This document shows, piece by piece, positions 33,830 to 41,889 of a stretch of 64,000 nucleotides of DNA. Location: positions 1 through 64,000 of the forward strand of contig CCRI01000015.1 of NCBI GenBank assembly GCA_000985875.1. Direction: 5' to 3'. Source of the DNA: Neorhizobium galegae bv. officinalis (GTDB lineage Bacteria > Pseudomonadota > Alphaproteobacteria > Rhizobiales > Rhizobiaceae). The notes under the pieces were generated by a model. The model had not been told where the DNA came from, made no database searches, and worked only from the letters and a program-made list of their open reading frames with translations. The position numbers and the translations under genes are program-made. Within the stretch, counting starts at the first letter, position 1. Each line of letters begins with the position of its first letter.

Positions 33830-35755
33830 TCAGAATGCCTGTCCTATGCCCGCATAGATACCGTACTGGCTACCGCCGTCATAGCGCTGCAAGGGAATTG
33901 CAACGTCCAGTCTCAGCGGTCCAAAAGGCGTGGCATATCGTACGCCGATCCCCGCGCCAGCACGTATATCAGAAAAATCGGGCACGATTCCGGTCGATAC
34001 CGTACCAACGTCGACAAAAGGTACAATGCCTATGTTTTCTGACACTTTTACCCTCACCTCGAAAGATCCCAGCGTATAGGACCGCCCGCCCGTGGCGTCA
34101 TCGGCGCTGTTATAGGGCGAAATTTCCCGATAGGCGTAACCGCGCACCGATCCGCCGCCGCCGGCGAAGAATCTGCGTGTCGCGGGAATTCTTTCAAGAT
34201 CGCTTCCGCCGACCAGCGTTCCGGCCGCAAGACGGGCCGCCAGCACGACCTTGTCCTCCTGCCCAAGGCCGAGATAGCCCGAGATCGAGCCCTCGAAGGA
34301 CGAGAAGATCGTGCCGTCCATCAGCTCGTAGCTCGGCTTGGCGGAGAGGGTCGCGTAATATCCCTTGGTCGGGTCGAGCTTGTTGTCCCGCGCGTCGCGC
34401 TCGAAGCTGACCGGCAGGCTGAGCGTGAGGTACTGGTTGTTGCCGAACGCATCGTCGGCGTCGATATAGGCGATCTCGCCGCCGCCCTTGAGCTTGTCGG
34501 TCTCGTTCAGCTCGTAGGTGATGCCGGCCGAATAGATGATGGTCTGCGCCTCGTAGACGTCGGGCGTCTCGCTTTTGGCTTCCAGGCGGGATTCGAAGGT
34601 CGCTTCGGGCACGAAAGCGCCCGGCTTGGTGAAGATGATGCCCGCGGAATAATCGAAGGTGGTGACGTCGGTGGTGGCGCCGATGCCGGACACCTTGCCT
34701 TCGATGCGCAGCGATTCGGCTTCCCCGAAGAGGTTGCGGTGGCCCCAGTAGCCTTCGAGGCCGGCACCGTCGATCGAGGAATATTCGGCGCCGACGCCGA
34801 AATAGCGATGCTTGCCTTCCGAAACCTCGATCGTCAGCGGCAACGAACCGTCCGGCGCCAGCTTGTCCGCCTCGTGGATCGTCACGCTCGAAAAGACGCC
34901 GAGCTCGCGCAGGCGGTCGTTCGCCTTCTTCACCTGTCCCGGCGAATACTGTCCGTGTTTGTCGAGCCGCGAATAGCGGCTGATGAAGGCGGCATCGACA
35001 GTGCGCGATCCTTTCACGGCGACGGCTCCGAACGGGGCAACGGGCCCGCCGACCGCCCCGAGCACCACGTTGATCGTGTTGGTGCGGTGATCGGCCGTCA
35101 CCTGCCGCTCCGTCAGCTTTGCGAGCGGGCGGCCCTCGTCCTTCAAGTCGACGAGAAGCTGCTGGCTGGCCTTCAGGATCAGCCGCGAACCCGCCGCGCC
35201 GCCGGCAACGAGATCGTATTTTTCCGGATCGCGGCCGACGGCGTCCCCTTCGAAACGGACCGAGCCGAGTTTGAAAACCGGGCCGGGATCGATGCGGACC
35301 GTGACCGGCACGGGTGCCGCGTGGTCGAATGCAGGGTTGGGCGGCAGGCGGTCGATATCGGTTCCAGCGACGGAGATATGCACGGTGCCGCCGTAACGGG
35401 CTTCTTCGTAGAGCACGGCGATGAGCCGGTCGCGGTCTTCGCGCGCCTTGATGATGACGCCGAGGTCGCCTGAGACCGGCTGCTTCTCGTCGGTGATCAG
35501 GGAGGCGGCGGATTCGAGACGCTTCTTGAGGTCCTTGTCCGCATTGCCCGCTTCCAGCGTCGCGTCATAACGGACGGGATCGATGACTTCGACCTTGTCT
35601 TCGTCGTCGCCGAACAGCGTAATGCCAAAGAGTTTGAAAGCGTAAGCGTTGGCGGAAAGCGGCGGGGAAACGAGAAGTGCAGCGGCGAGCATCGCGGCCG
35701 TGCCTGACCCCCTCAACCTCCGCTTTTCTGTCCGCACAATGTTTTCGTTCCGCAT
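33830..35755 (-). CDS. tamA: translocation and assembly module subunit TamA (BamA/Omp85 family)
   Basis: An Omp85-family outer-membrane protein of about 641 residues. A signal peptide (AAMLAAALLVSPPLSANAYA) precedes POTRA domains (about residues 80-340, including VKKANDRLRELGVFSSVTI) and a 16-stranded barrel. The barrel ends YGIYAGIGQAF, with the terminal phenylalanine of outer-membrane proteins, and holds GYRYR-like VRGYAYREISPY. Start candidates are 35794 and 35755; the latter gives a shorter N-region before the signal. It is translated upstream of tamB. An autotransporter gene 11 kb away is a possible client, though that link is only inference. Confidence 0.92.
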   Translation of the reverse strand: MRNENIVRTEKRRLRGSGTAAMLAAALLVSPPLSANAYAFKLFGITLFGDDEDKVEVIDPVRYDATLEAGNADKDLKKRLESAASLITDEKQPVSGDLGVIIKAREDRDRLIAVLYEEARYGGTVHISVAGTDIDRLPPNPAFDHAAPVPVTVRIDPGPVFKLGSVRFEGDAVGRDPEKYDLVAGGAAGSRLILKASQQLLVDLKDEGRPLAKLTERQVTADHRTNTINVVLGAVGGPVAPFGAVAVKGSRTVDAAFISRYSRLDKHGQYSPGQVKKANDRLRELGVFSSVTIHEADKLAPDGSLPLTIEVSEGKHRYFGVGAEYSSIDGAGLEGYWGHRNLFGEAESLRIEGKVSGIGATTDVTTFDYSAGIIFTKPGAFVPEATFESRLEAKSETPDVYEAQTIIYSAGITYELNETDKLKGGGEIAYIDADDAFGNNQYLTLSLPVSFERDARDNKLDPTKGYYATLSAKPSYELMDGTIFSSFEGSISGYLGLGQEDKVVLAARLAAGTLVGGSDLERIPATRRFFAGGGGSVRGYAYREISPYNSADDATGGRSYTLGSFEVRVKVSENIGIVPFVDVGTVSTGIVPDFSDIRAGAGIGVRYATPFGPLRLDVAIPLQRYDGGSQYGIYAGIGQAF

Positions 35756-35862
35756 ACGCAAACTGCTGTGGATCCCCCGGCTGGAAGCCCTCATAGCATC
35801 CGACGAAGCGAACTATCTAACTGCAAAAGACGGGGCCGGGTACCCCTGCGTGATGATTTCAT

Positions 35863-35894
35863 GAAAGAAAAAGCCCCGGAATGTGCTCCGGGGC
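35863..35894 (-). terminator. rho-independent terminator of the glycine-zipper lipoprotein gene
   Basis: On the minus strand the stem GCCCCGGA / TCCGGGGC (35873-35880 with 35887-35894) encloses a 6-base loop and is followed by a T-rich run (read from GAAAGAAAAA at 35863-35872). It lies 28 bases after the gene. Confidence 0.88.
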
Positions 35895-35922
35895 CACAGT
35901 TCTTCCTGCAATCCACGCGTCA

Positions 35923-36186
35923 TCAGTAACGGCGCGGGCAGCTGTCGATATAGCGACGGCCATAACGGTCGCGGTAGTAGCACTGTCCCGGCTGTTCGGC
36001 GACGGAGCCGATCAATGCGCCGGAAACGCCACCGATCGCAGCGCCAACGGCCGCGCCGCGGACGTTGCCGGTAGCCAGGCCGCCAATCACGGCGCCGGAT
36101 GCTGCGCCGATGCCGGCGCCCTGTTCAGTTGCCGTGCAGCTCGCGAGCGAAGCGCCGACTATCAAAAGCACCAAGGCTTTCTTCAT
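35923..36186 (-). CDS. small lipoprotein with glycine-zipper motif
   Basis: An 87-residue predicted lipoprotein. The signal MKKALVLLIVGASLASC ends in a lipobox (LASC, C17). The mature part has an Ala/Gly-rich helical stretch with regularly spaced glycines (GAGIGAASGAVIGGLATG, then AAIGGVSGALIGS), the glycine-zipper pattern that packs in or on membranes, and a Tyr/Arg-rich tail with two cysteines (C72 and C83 region). ATG 36186 is preceded by AGGAGG on the minus strand; the longer in-frame start lacks this. Similar proteins are common outer-membrane lipoproteins of rhizobia with no assigned function. Confidence 0.85.
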   Translation of the reverse strand: MKKALVLLIVGASLASCTATEQGAGIGAASGAVIGGLATGNVRGAAVGAAIGGVSGALIGSVAEQPGQCYYRDRYGRRYIDSCPRRY

Positions 36187-36498
36187 GAGATCCTCCTGTT
36201 TGTTCTTCATTTTGCCCGGCCGCCCCCCAAGCTCCGATGTTTTCGCGGGTCAATCAGGCAGCCATCACAGGGAACAATAGGTCGCGAGGTTAAAGAGTCC
36301 ATATGACCTCAATATTTTGCGCACCGATTTTTGTTTTGGTTTGCCGATAGTTACTCGGCATTCGGTGGAAGCGGACGGCGGACGCTCGCCTTGCTGGCGG
36401 CCAAAATATTGCGGTTTCCCTAGAAAGTAGCGGTTGATCCCTTAGGTAAAAAAGCAAATGATGACGGGCGTGTCCGGGAGGGACATGAGGAGGATCAT
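36187..36498. other. 312-base divergent intergenic region
   Basis: It lies between the lipoprotein gene (minus) and coxS (plus) and must hold both promoters. The 36295-36360 segment is AT-rich. GAGGAGG at 36487-36493 is the coxS ribosome-binding site. I see no convincing promoter hexamers, operator palindrome or small gene. Confidence 0.5.
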
Positions 36499-36987
36499 AT
36501 GACGAAAGTGACGCTGACCGTGAACGGCCGCGCGATGAGCGGCGAGTGCGAGGACCGCACCCTGCTCGTGCATTTCATCCGCGAAAAGCTTGGTCTGACG
36601 GGAACGCATGTGGGTTGCGACACGACCCAGTGCGGCGCCTGCGTCGTTCATATGGACGGCCATTCGGTGAAGAGCTGTTCGATCCTGGCGGTGCAGGCAT
36701 CCGGCTCGACGATCACGACGATCGAGGGCCTCGCCGGCCAGGGCGAATTGCATCCGGTTCAAGCCGCTTTCAAGGAGCATCACGGCCTGCAATGCGGCTT
36801 CTGCACACCGGGCATGGTGATGACGGCGGTCGACCTGATCAACCGTGAAGGCGGGACGCTGACCGAGGAGACGGTCCGCGCCGGGCTCGAAGGCAATATC
36901 TGTCGGTGCACGGGCTACCACAACATCGTCAAGGCGATCCTCGCCGCCGATGCCGAAATGGCTGGCGGCCGGCAGGCCGCGGAGTGA
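36499..36987 (+). CDS. coxS: CO dehydrogenase-family [2Fe-2S] small subunit
   Basis: A 162-residue two-cluster iron-sulfur subunit of a molybdenum hydroxylase (xanthine oxidase superfamily). The plant-type ferredoxin cluster uses C40, C45, C48 and C60 (GCDTTQCGACVV and KSC); the second, helical domain uses CGFC and CRC (LQCGFCTPGMVM and GNICRCTGYHN). It passes electrons from the molybdenum site of CoxL to the FAD of CoxM. ATG 36499 has GAGGAGG upstream. It opens a coxS-coxL-coxM operon. Confidence 0.92.
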   Translation: MTKVTLTVNGRAMSGECEDRTLLVHFIREKLGLTGTHVGCDTTQCGACVVHMDGHSVKSCSILAVQASGSTITTIEGLAGQGELHPVQAAFKEHHGLQCGFCTPGMVMTAVDLINREGGTLTEETVRAGLEGNICRCTGYHNIVKAILAADAEMAGGRQAAE

Positions 36988-37000
36988 GTAGTGGCTAGTC

Positions 37001-37073
37001 GTTGGTGAGCAGCGGTTCACACGGCGCTTCGGCGCCTGAACCACCCGCTACCGACTCATTCCTGCTCACTAAC
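37001..37073 (+). repeat. long imperfect hairpin between coxS and coxL
   Basis: Three nested inverted repeats: an outer stem (37001-37012 with 37062-37073, 11 of 12 bases), a middle stem GGTTCA / TGAACC, and an inner stem GGCGC / GCGCC capped by the stable tetraloop TTCG (37028-37031). It sits 19 bases before the coxL ribosome-binding site, in mRNA that must be translated across it. It may be a member of an interspersed repeat family or an mRNA-stability element. Confidence 0.8.
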
Positions 37074-37106
37074 CAAAACCAATCACCATCTCGGGAGGAG
37101 ATGAAC

Positions 37107-39452
37107 ATGGGTGTTGAAGGAATCGGTGCACGCGTTACCCGCAAGGAAGACAAGCGGTTTCTGACCGGCAAGGGCCGTTACACGGACGACATGACTGTCC
37201 CCGGCATGAAATATGCCTGTTTCGTCCGCAGTCCCTATGGGCATGCGAAGATCAGCAATATCGATGCGACCGCGGCGAAAGCCATGCCGGGCGTCATCGA
37301 CGTGCTCGACGGCAAGCAGCTTCAGGCGGACGGCATCGGCAATCTCATCTGTGGCTGGATGATCCATTCCAAGGACGGGACGCCGATGAAGATGGGCGCC
37401 TGGCATCCGCTCGCGGTCGATACCGTGCGTTATGTGGGCGACGCGGTCGCGATCGTGGTTGCGGACTCCTCCGGTGAGGCGCGCGATGCTGCGGAAGCCG
37501 TGGTCATCGATTACGAACAGCTCCCGGTGGTAACCGAAGCCGTCGCGGCACTTGCCTCCGGCGCGCCGCAGATCCATCCGGAAGCGCCCGGTAACCTGAT
37601 CTTCGACTGGCAGATCGGCGAACCTGAGGCGGTGGACAAGGCGATTGCGGCGGCCGCACATGTCACCGAAATCGAGATACTCAACAATCGCCTCTCACCG
37701 AACCCGATGGAGCCGCGTGCTACGCTCGGCATCTACGATGCGGCGGAAGATCACTACACCTGCTACACGACCAGCCAGAACCCGCATGTGGCGCGGCTGG
37801 TGATGAGCGCCTTCTATAACGTCGCGCCGGAAAACAAGCTGCGCGTCATCGCGCCGGATGTCGGCGGCGGTTTCGGTTCGAAAATCTATATCTACCCGGA
37901 AGAGATCATCTGTCTCTGGGCTTCGAAGAAGACCGGCGTGCCGGTGAAATGGACCTCGGACCGCACCGAAGCCTTCCTGACCGACGCGCATGGCCGCGAC
38001 CACGTCTCGAAAGTGAAGATGGCTTTCGACGCGAACAACCGGATCACGGCGCTGAAGGTCGATACGATCGCCAATCTCGGCGCCTATATGTCGCTGTTCT
38101 CCTCGGCCGTGCCGACCTATCTCTATGCGACGCTGCTGTCCGGCCAGTATGCGATCCCTGCGATCCATGCCAATGTCCGCACCGTCTATACCAATACGGT
38201 GCCGGTCGATGCCTATCGCGGTGCCGGCCGTCCGGAAGCGACCTATCTTCTGGAGCGGACAATGGAGACGGCGGCCCGCGAACTCGGCGTCTCGCCGGCC
38301 GAACTGCGTCGGACGAACTTCATCCGCACCTTCCCCTACCAGACGCCCGTCATCATGAACTATGACGCGGGCGACTATGAAGCCTCGCTGAATGCCGCGA
38401 TGCAGGCGGCCGACTGGAATGGTTTTGCCGCCCGCCGCACACAATCCGAAGCGAAGGGCAAGAAGCGCGGCATCGGCATGAGCTGCTATATCGAGGCCTG
38501 CGGCATCGCACCGTCCGCCGCGGTCGGTTCGCTCGGCGCCGGTGTCGGCCTGTGGGAATCGGCGGAAGTGCGGGTGAACGCCGTCGGCACGATCGAGGTG
38601 CTCACCGGTTCGCACAGCCATGGCCAGGGCCATGAAACCACCTTCGCCCAGCTTGTCGCCGGGCGCCTCGGCGTACCGATCGAGAGTATCAACATCGTGC
38701 ACGGCGACACTGACAAGGTGCAGATGGGCATGGGCACCTACGGTTCGCGTTCCGGCGCGGTCGGCATGTCGGCAATCGTCAAGGCGCTCGACAAGGTCGA
38801 GGCCAAGGCGAAGAAGATCGCCGCGCATCTGATGGAGGCCTCCGAAGAGGATATCGTCATCGAGAACGGCGAACTGAAGGTCGCAGGCACCGACAAGTCG
38901 GTGCCGTGGTTCCAGGTGGCGCTCGCCTCCTATACCGCCCACAACCTGCCTTCGGGCATGGAGCCGGGCCTGAAGGAAACCGCCTTCTACGACCCCTCCA
39001 ACTTCACCTTCCCGGCCGGGTGCTACATTGCCGAGGTGGAGATCGATCCGGATACCGGTGAGACGGACATCGTCCAGTTCGTCGCGGCCGACGATTTCGG
39101 CAATATCATCAACCCGATGATCGTCGAGGGCCAGGTGCATGGCGGCATTGCCCAGGGCATCGGCCAGGCTCTGCTCGAGAACGTGCAGTATGACGAGAAC
39201 GGGCAGCTTCTGACGGCAAGTTACATGGATTATGCGATGCCGCGCGCAGACAACCTGCCGTCGTTCAAGCTGTCGCACCAGAACACGCCTTGCCCGAGCA
39301 ATCCGCTCGGGATCAAGGGCTGCGGCGAGGCGGGCGCGATCGGTTCGCCACCGGCGCTGATCAACGCCATCACCGATGCGATCGGCCACAACAAGCTCAC
39401 CATGCCGGCGACCCCGATGAAGGTCTGGCAGGCATTGCAGACGGCTCACTGA
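37107..39452 (+). CDS. coxL: CO dehydrogenase-family molybdenum large subunit, form II (CoxL-like)
   Basis: A 781-residue molybdenum-cofactor subunit. The active-site loop reads AYRGAGR (residues 369-375), the signature of form II CoxL-like proteins; true form I CO dehydrogenase has AYXCSFR with the copper-ligating cysteine. The cofactor motif GGGFGSK and the C-terminal GEAGAIGSP with the catalytic glutamate (ACGEAG-like GCGEAGAIG) are present. The form II enzymes have uncertain substrates; CO oxidation is not established for this sequence. ATG 37107 is chosen over 37101 because GGGAGGAG ends 6 bases before it. Confidence 0.93.
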   Translation: MGVEGIGARVTRKEDKRFLTGKGRYTDDMTVPGMKYACFVRSPYGHAKISNIDATAAKAMPGVIDVLDGKQLQADGIGNLICGWMIHSKDGTPMKMGAWHPLAVDTVRYVGDAVAIVVADSSGEARDAAEAVVIDYEQLPVVTEAVAALASGAPQIHPEAPGNLIFDWQIGEPEAVDKAIAAAAHVTEIEILNNRLSPNPMEPRATLGIYDAAEDHYTCYTTSQNPHVARLVMSAFYNVAPENKLRVIAPDVGGGFGSKIYIYPEEIICLWASKKTGVPVKWTSDRTEAFLTDAHGRDHVSKVKMAFDANNRITALKVDTIANLGAYMSLFSSAVPTYLYATLLSGQYAIPAIHANVRTVYTNTVPVDAYRGAGRPEATYLLERTMETAARELGVSPAELRRTNFIRTFPYQTPVIMNYDAGDYEASLNAAMQAADWNGFAARRTQSEAKGKKRGIGMSCYIEACGIAPSAAVGSLGAGVGLWESAEVRVNAVGTIEVLTGSHSHGQGHETTFAQLVAGRLGVPIESINIVHGDTDKVQMGMGTYGSRSGAVGMSAIVKALDKVEAKAKKIAAHLMEASEEDIVIENGELKVAGTDKSVPWFQVALASYTAHNLPSGMEPGLKETAFYDPSNFTFPAGCYIAEVEIDPDTGETDIVQFVAADDFGNIINPMIVEGQVHGGIAQGIGQALLENVQYDENGQLLTASYMDYAMPRADNLPSFKLSHQNTPCPSNPLGIKGCGEAGAIGSPPALINAITDAIGHNKLTMPATPMKVWQALQTAH

Positions 39453-39463
39453 GGAGAACAGAC

Positions 39464-40261
39464 ATGTACGCTACCAGCTACCATCGTGCATCCTCGGTGG
39501 AAGATGCCGTCAAGCTCAAGTCCGCCAACGAGGAGGGCAAATACCTGTCCGGCGGCATGACCCTGATCGCAACCATGAAACAGCGGCTCGCCGCACCGAG
39601 CGATCTGATCGACCTTCGTCATATCCCGACGCTGCGCGGGATTTCGGTCGACGGCCGCAAGGTGACGATCGGCGCCGCCACGCCGCATGCGGATGTGGCC
39701 GCTTCGCGCGAGCTTGCGGCCATATGTCCGGCGATCTGCAAGCTCGCCGGACATATCGGCGATCCGCATGTGCGACACATGGGCACGATCGGTGGTTCGA
39801 TCGCCAACAACGACCCGGCGGCGGACTATCCCGCCGGCCTGCTCGGGCTCGGCGCGACCATCGTCACCGACCGTCGTTCGATTTCGGCCGACGATTTCTT
39901 CACCGGTCTTTTCGAGACCGCGCTTGACGAGGGCGAGATGGTGACGTCGGTCACCTTCGATGCTCCGGAAAAGGCGGGTTACGCGAAGTTCAACAATCCG
40001 GCCTCGCGGTTTGCGATGACCGGCGTGTTCGTGGCCAAAACCGCCGGCGGCGTACGTGTTGCAGTGACGGGCGCGGGTTCGTCGGGTGTCTTTCGCCATC
40101 AGGGCTTCGAACAGATGCTGGCCTCCAACTGGTCGCCGGATGCGCTCGCCAATGTTGCCGTGGATGCCTCCAACCTGATGTCGGATATGCACGCGAACGC
40201 GGAATACCGCGCCAATCTCGTGAAGGTCATGGCGAAAAGGGCGGTCGCCTCTGCCGGTTGA
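39464..40261 (+). CDS. coxM: CO dehydrogenase-family FAD-binding medium subunit
   Basis: A 265-residue FAD subunit. The flavin contacts are visible as SGGMTLIATMK (PCMH-type FAD fold) and HMGTIGGSIANNDPAADYPA, the family motif. It passes electrons from the iron-sulfur clusters to the quinone pool or another acceptor. Length is slightly short of the usual 285-290 residues. The gene follows coxL after 11 bases with GAGGAG upstream. The S-L-M order is that of form II clusters; the accessory genes coxDEFG are not adjacent. Confidence 0.92.
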   Translation: MYATSYHRASSVEDAVKLKSANEEGKYLSGGMTLIATMKQRLAAPSDLIDLRHIPTLRGISVDGRKVTIGAATPHADVAASRELAAICPAICKLAGHIGDPHVRHMGTIGGSIANNDPAADYPAGLLGLGATIVTDRRSISADDFFTGLFETALDEGEMVTSVTFDAPEKAGYAKFNNPASRFAMTGVFVAKTAGGVRVAVTGAGSSGVFRHQGFEQMLASNWSPDALANVAVDASNLMSDMHANAEYRANLVKVMAKRAVASAG

Positions 40262-40290
40262 GGCGAATCGAGATCGCTGAAGAAAGGCCG

Positions 40291-40319
40291 GAAGAGCGGC
40301 GCAAACCGCTCTTCTTTTT
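40291..40319 (+). terminator. rho-independent terminator of the cox operon
   Basis: A perfect 9-bp stem GAAGAGCGG (40291-40299) / CCGCTCTTC (40306-40314) with a 6-base loop is followed by five T, 30 bases after coxM. Confidence 0.92.
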
Positions 40320-40324
40320 ATTGC

Positions 40325-40338
40325 TTGACCTGGATCAA
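40325..40338. promoter_or_regulatory. FNR/FixK-type anaerobox upstream of hemA
   Basis: TTGAC-CTGG-ATCAA matches the TTGAT/C-N4-ATCAA consensus bound by FNR, FnrN and FixK; a full match is rare by chance. It is 149 bases before hemA and right after the cox terminator, so it belongs to hemA. FixK2-dependent oxygen control of hemA is known from Bradyrhizobium. Confidence 0.75.
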
Positions 40339-40486
40339 TTATCACATTTTCGGAATCGCTTACCTTTTTATTGGAATAATTCAAAAAAGCGGGCCTTTTT
40401 GCCGCAGGTTGGTTCTATTCGCGTCGTTCGGGGTTGACGAAAAGCGCGGCTGAAACCAAAACCAAGGCAGGTTCTGGAGTGTGAGC

Positions 40487-41701
40487 ATGGACTTCGAGGC
40501 ATTTTTCAAGGGCGAACTGGACGGACTTCACGGCGAAGGCCGTTACCGGGTGTTCGCCGATCTCGAGAGACATCGCGGCAATTTTCCTCGCGCCACGCGT
40601 CATACTCCCGAGGGTCCGAAGGAAGTGACCGTCTGGTGTTCCAACGATTATCTCGGCATGGGCCAGCACCCCGCCGTGATCGAGGCCATGAAAGAGGCCA
40701 TCGATCACTGTGGCGCGGGTGCGGGAGGCACCCGGAATATTTCTGGCACGACGCACTACCACGTGGTTCTCGAGCAGGAACTCGCGGACCTGCACGGCAA
40801 GGAAGCGGCGCTGATCTTCAATTCCGGCTATATGTCGAACTGGGCGACGCTCGGCACGCTCGGCCAGAAGATCCCCGGCCTGATCATTTTCTCCGACGCG
40901 CTGAACCACGCCTCGATGATCGAGGGCATTCGTTATGCCAAGTGCGAACGGGTGATCTGGAAGCACAACGACCTCAACGATCTCGAGGCAAAGCTGGCGG
41001 CAGCGGACCCGAACGCGCCGAAGCTGATCGCCTTCGAGAGTGTCTATTCGATGGATGGCGACATTTCGCCGATCAAGGAAATCTGTGACCTCGCCGACAA
41101 ATACGGCGCGATGACCTATCTCGACGAAGTGCATGCGGTCGGCATGTACGGCCCGCGCGGCGGCGGCATTGCCGAGCGCGAGGGCCTGATGGACCGTCTG
41201 ACGATCATCGAAGGCACGCTCGGCAAGTCCTTCGGCGTGATGGGCGGTTATATTGCCGCATCGAGTGCGCTCTGCGATTTCATCCGTTCCTTCGCCTCCG
41301 GCTTCATCTTCACGACGGCGCTGCCGCCGACGCTGGCAGCCGGGGCGATCGCCTCGATCCGGCATCTGAAGGCAAGCCCGTTCGAGCGGGTCCGCCATCA
41401 GGACCGTGTCAAGAAGCTGCGCACCATGCTGGATCAGCAGGGCATCCCTCACATGCACAACCCCAGCCATATCGTGCCGGTCATTGTCGGCGATGCGGCC
41501 AAGTGCAAGTGGATCTCGGATATCCTGCTCGATACCTGCAACGTCTATGTGCAGCCGATCAACTATCCGACCGTGCCGCGCAAGACCGAACGCCTGCGCA
41601 TCACCCCGACGCCGCTGCATAGCGATGCGGACATCGAGCACCTGGTCGGTTCGCTGCACCAGCTCTGGTCGCGTTGCGCGCTGGCGCGTCACGTGGCTTG
41701 A
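40487..41701 (+). CDS. hemA: 5-aminolevulinate synthase
   Basis: A 404-residue PLP enzyme that condenses glycine with succinyl-CoA, the first step of heme synthesis by the C4 (Shemin) route used by alphaproteobacteria. The PLP lysine is K247 in EGTLGKSFGVMGG; the aspartate that binds the pyridine nitrogen lies in YLDEVHAVGMYG; the start MDFEAFFKGELDGLHGEGRY is the rhizobial form. ATG 40487 lies about 8 bases after GGAG and is preferred over GTG 40481. The FNR-type site upstream suggests induction at low oxygen. Length and conserved residues are complete. Confidence 0.97.
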   Translation: MDFEAFFKGELDGLHGEGRYRVFADLERHRGNFPRATRHTPEGPKEVTVWCSNDYLGMGQHPAVIEAMKEAIDHCGAGAGGTRNISGTTHYHVVLEQELADLHGKEAALIFNSGYMSNWATLGTLGQKIPGLIIFSDALNHASMIEGIRYAKCERVIWKHNDLNDLEAKLAAADPNAPKLIAFESVYSMDGDISPIKEICDLADKYGAMTYLDEVHAVGMYGPRGGGIAEREGLMDRLTIIEGTLGKSFGVMGGYIAASSALCDFIRSFASGFIFTTALPPTLAAGAIASIRHLKASPFERVRHQDRVKKLRTMLDQQGIPHMHNPSHIVPVIVGDAAKCKWISDILLDTCNVYVQPINYPTVPRKTERLRITPTPLHSDADIEHLVGSLHQLWSRCALARHVA

Positions 41702-41718
41702 ACCGACCAACCCTCCGC

Positions 41719-41834
41719 CCTCATCCCTGTGCTTGTCACAGGGATCCAGCAGCACCGCGTCTGCGGTGCGCAAGAGTCTTTTCAGCCCAAGGACTTGGGC
41801 TAGCTAGATTCCTGTGACAAGCACAGGAATGAGG
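41719..41834. repeat. palindromic intergenic element between hemA and dxr
   Basis: The arms (41719-41747 and 41806-41834) are inverted copies of CCTCATTCCTGTGCTTGTCA-type sequence. Inside are two more perfect hairpins: GCACCGC / GCGGTGC (41752-41769) and AGCCCAAG / CTTGGGCT (41784-41801). The layout and size resemble the RIME/BIME-like mosaic repeats of rhizobia. It lies between converging genes (hemA plus, dxr minus), so it may act as a bidirectional terminator. Confidence 0.8.
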
Positions 41835-41889
41835 AGAGTTTGGAGTTACCGCCTCGGCAGGTAACCGGTGCTTTTGACAGGCTAACGCC

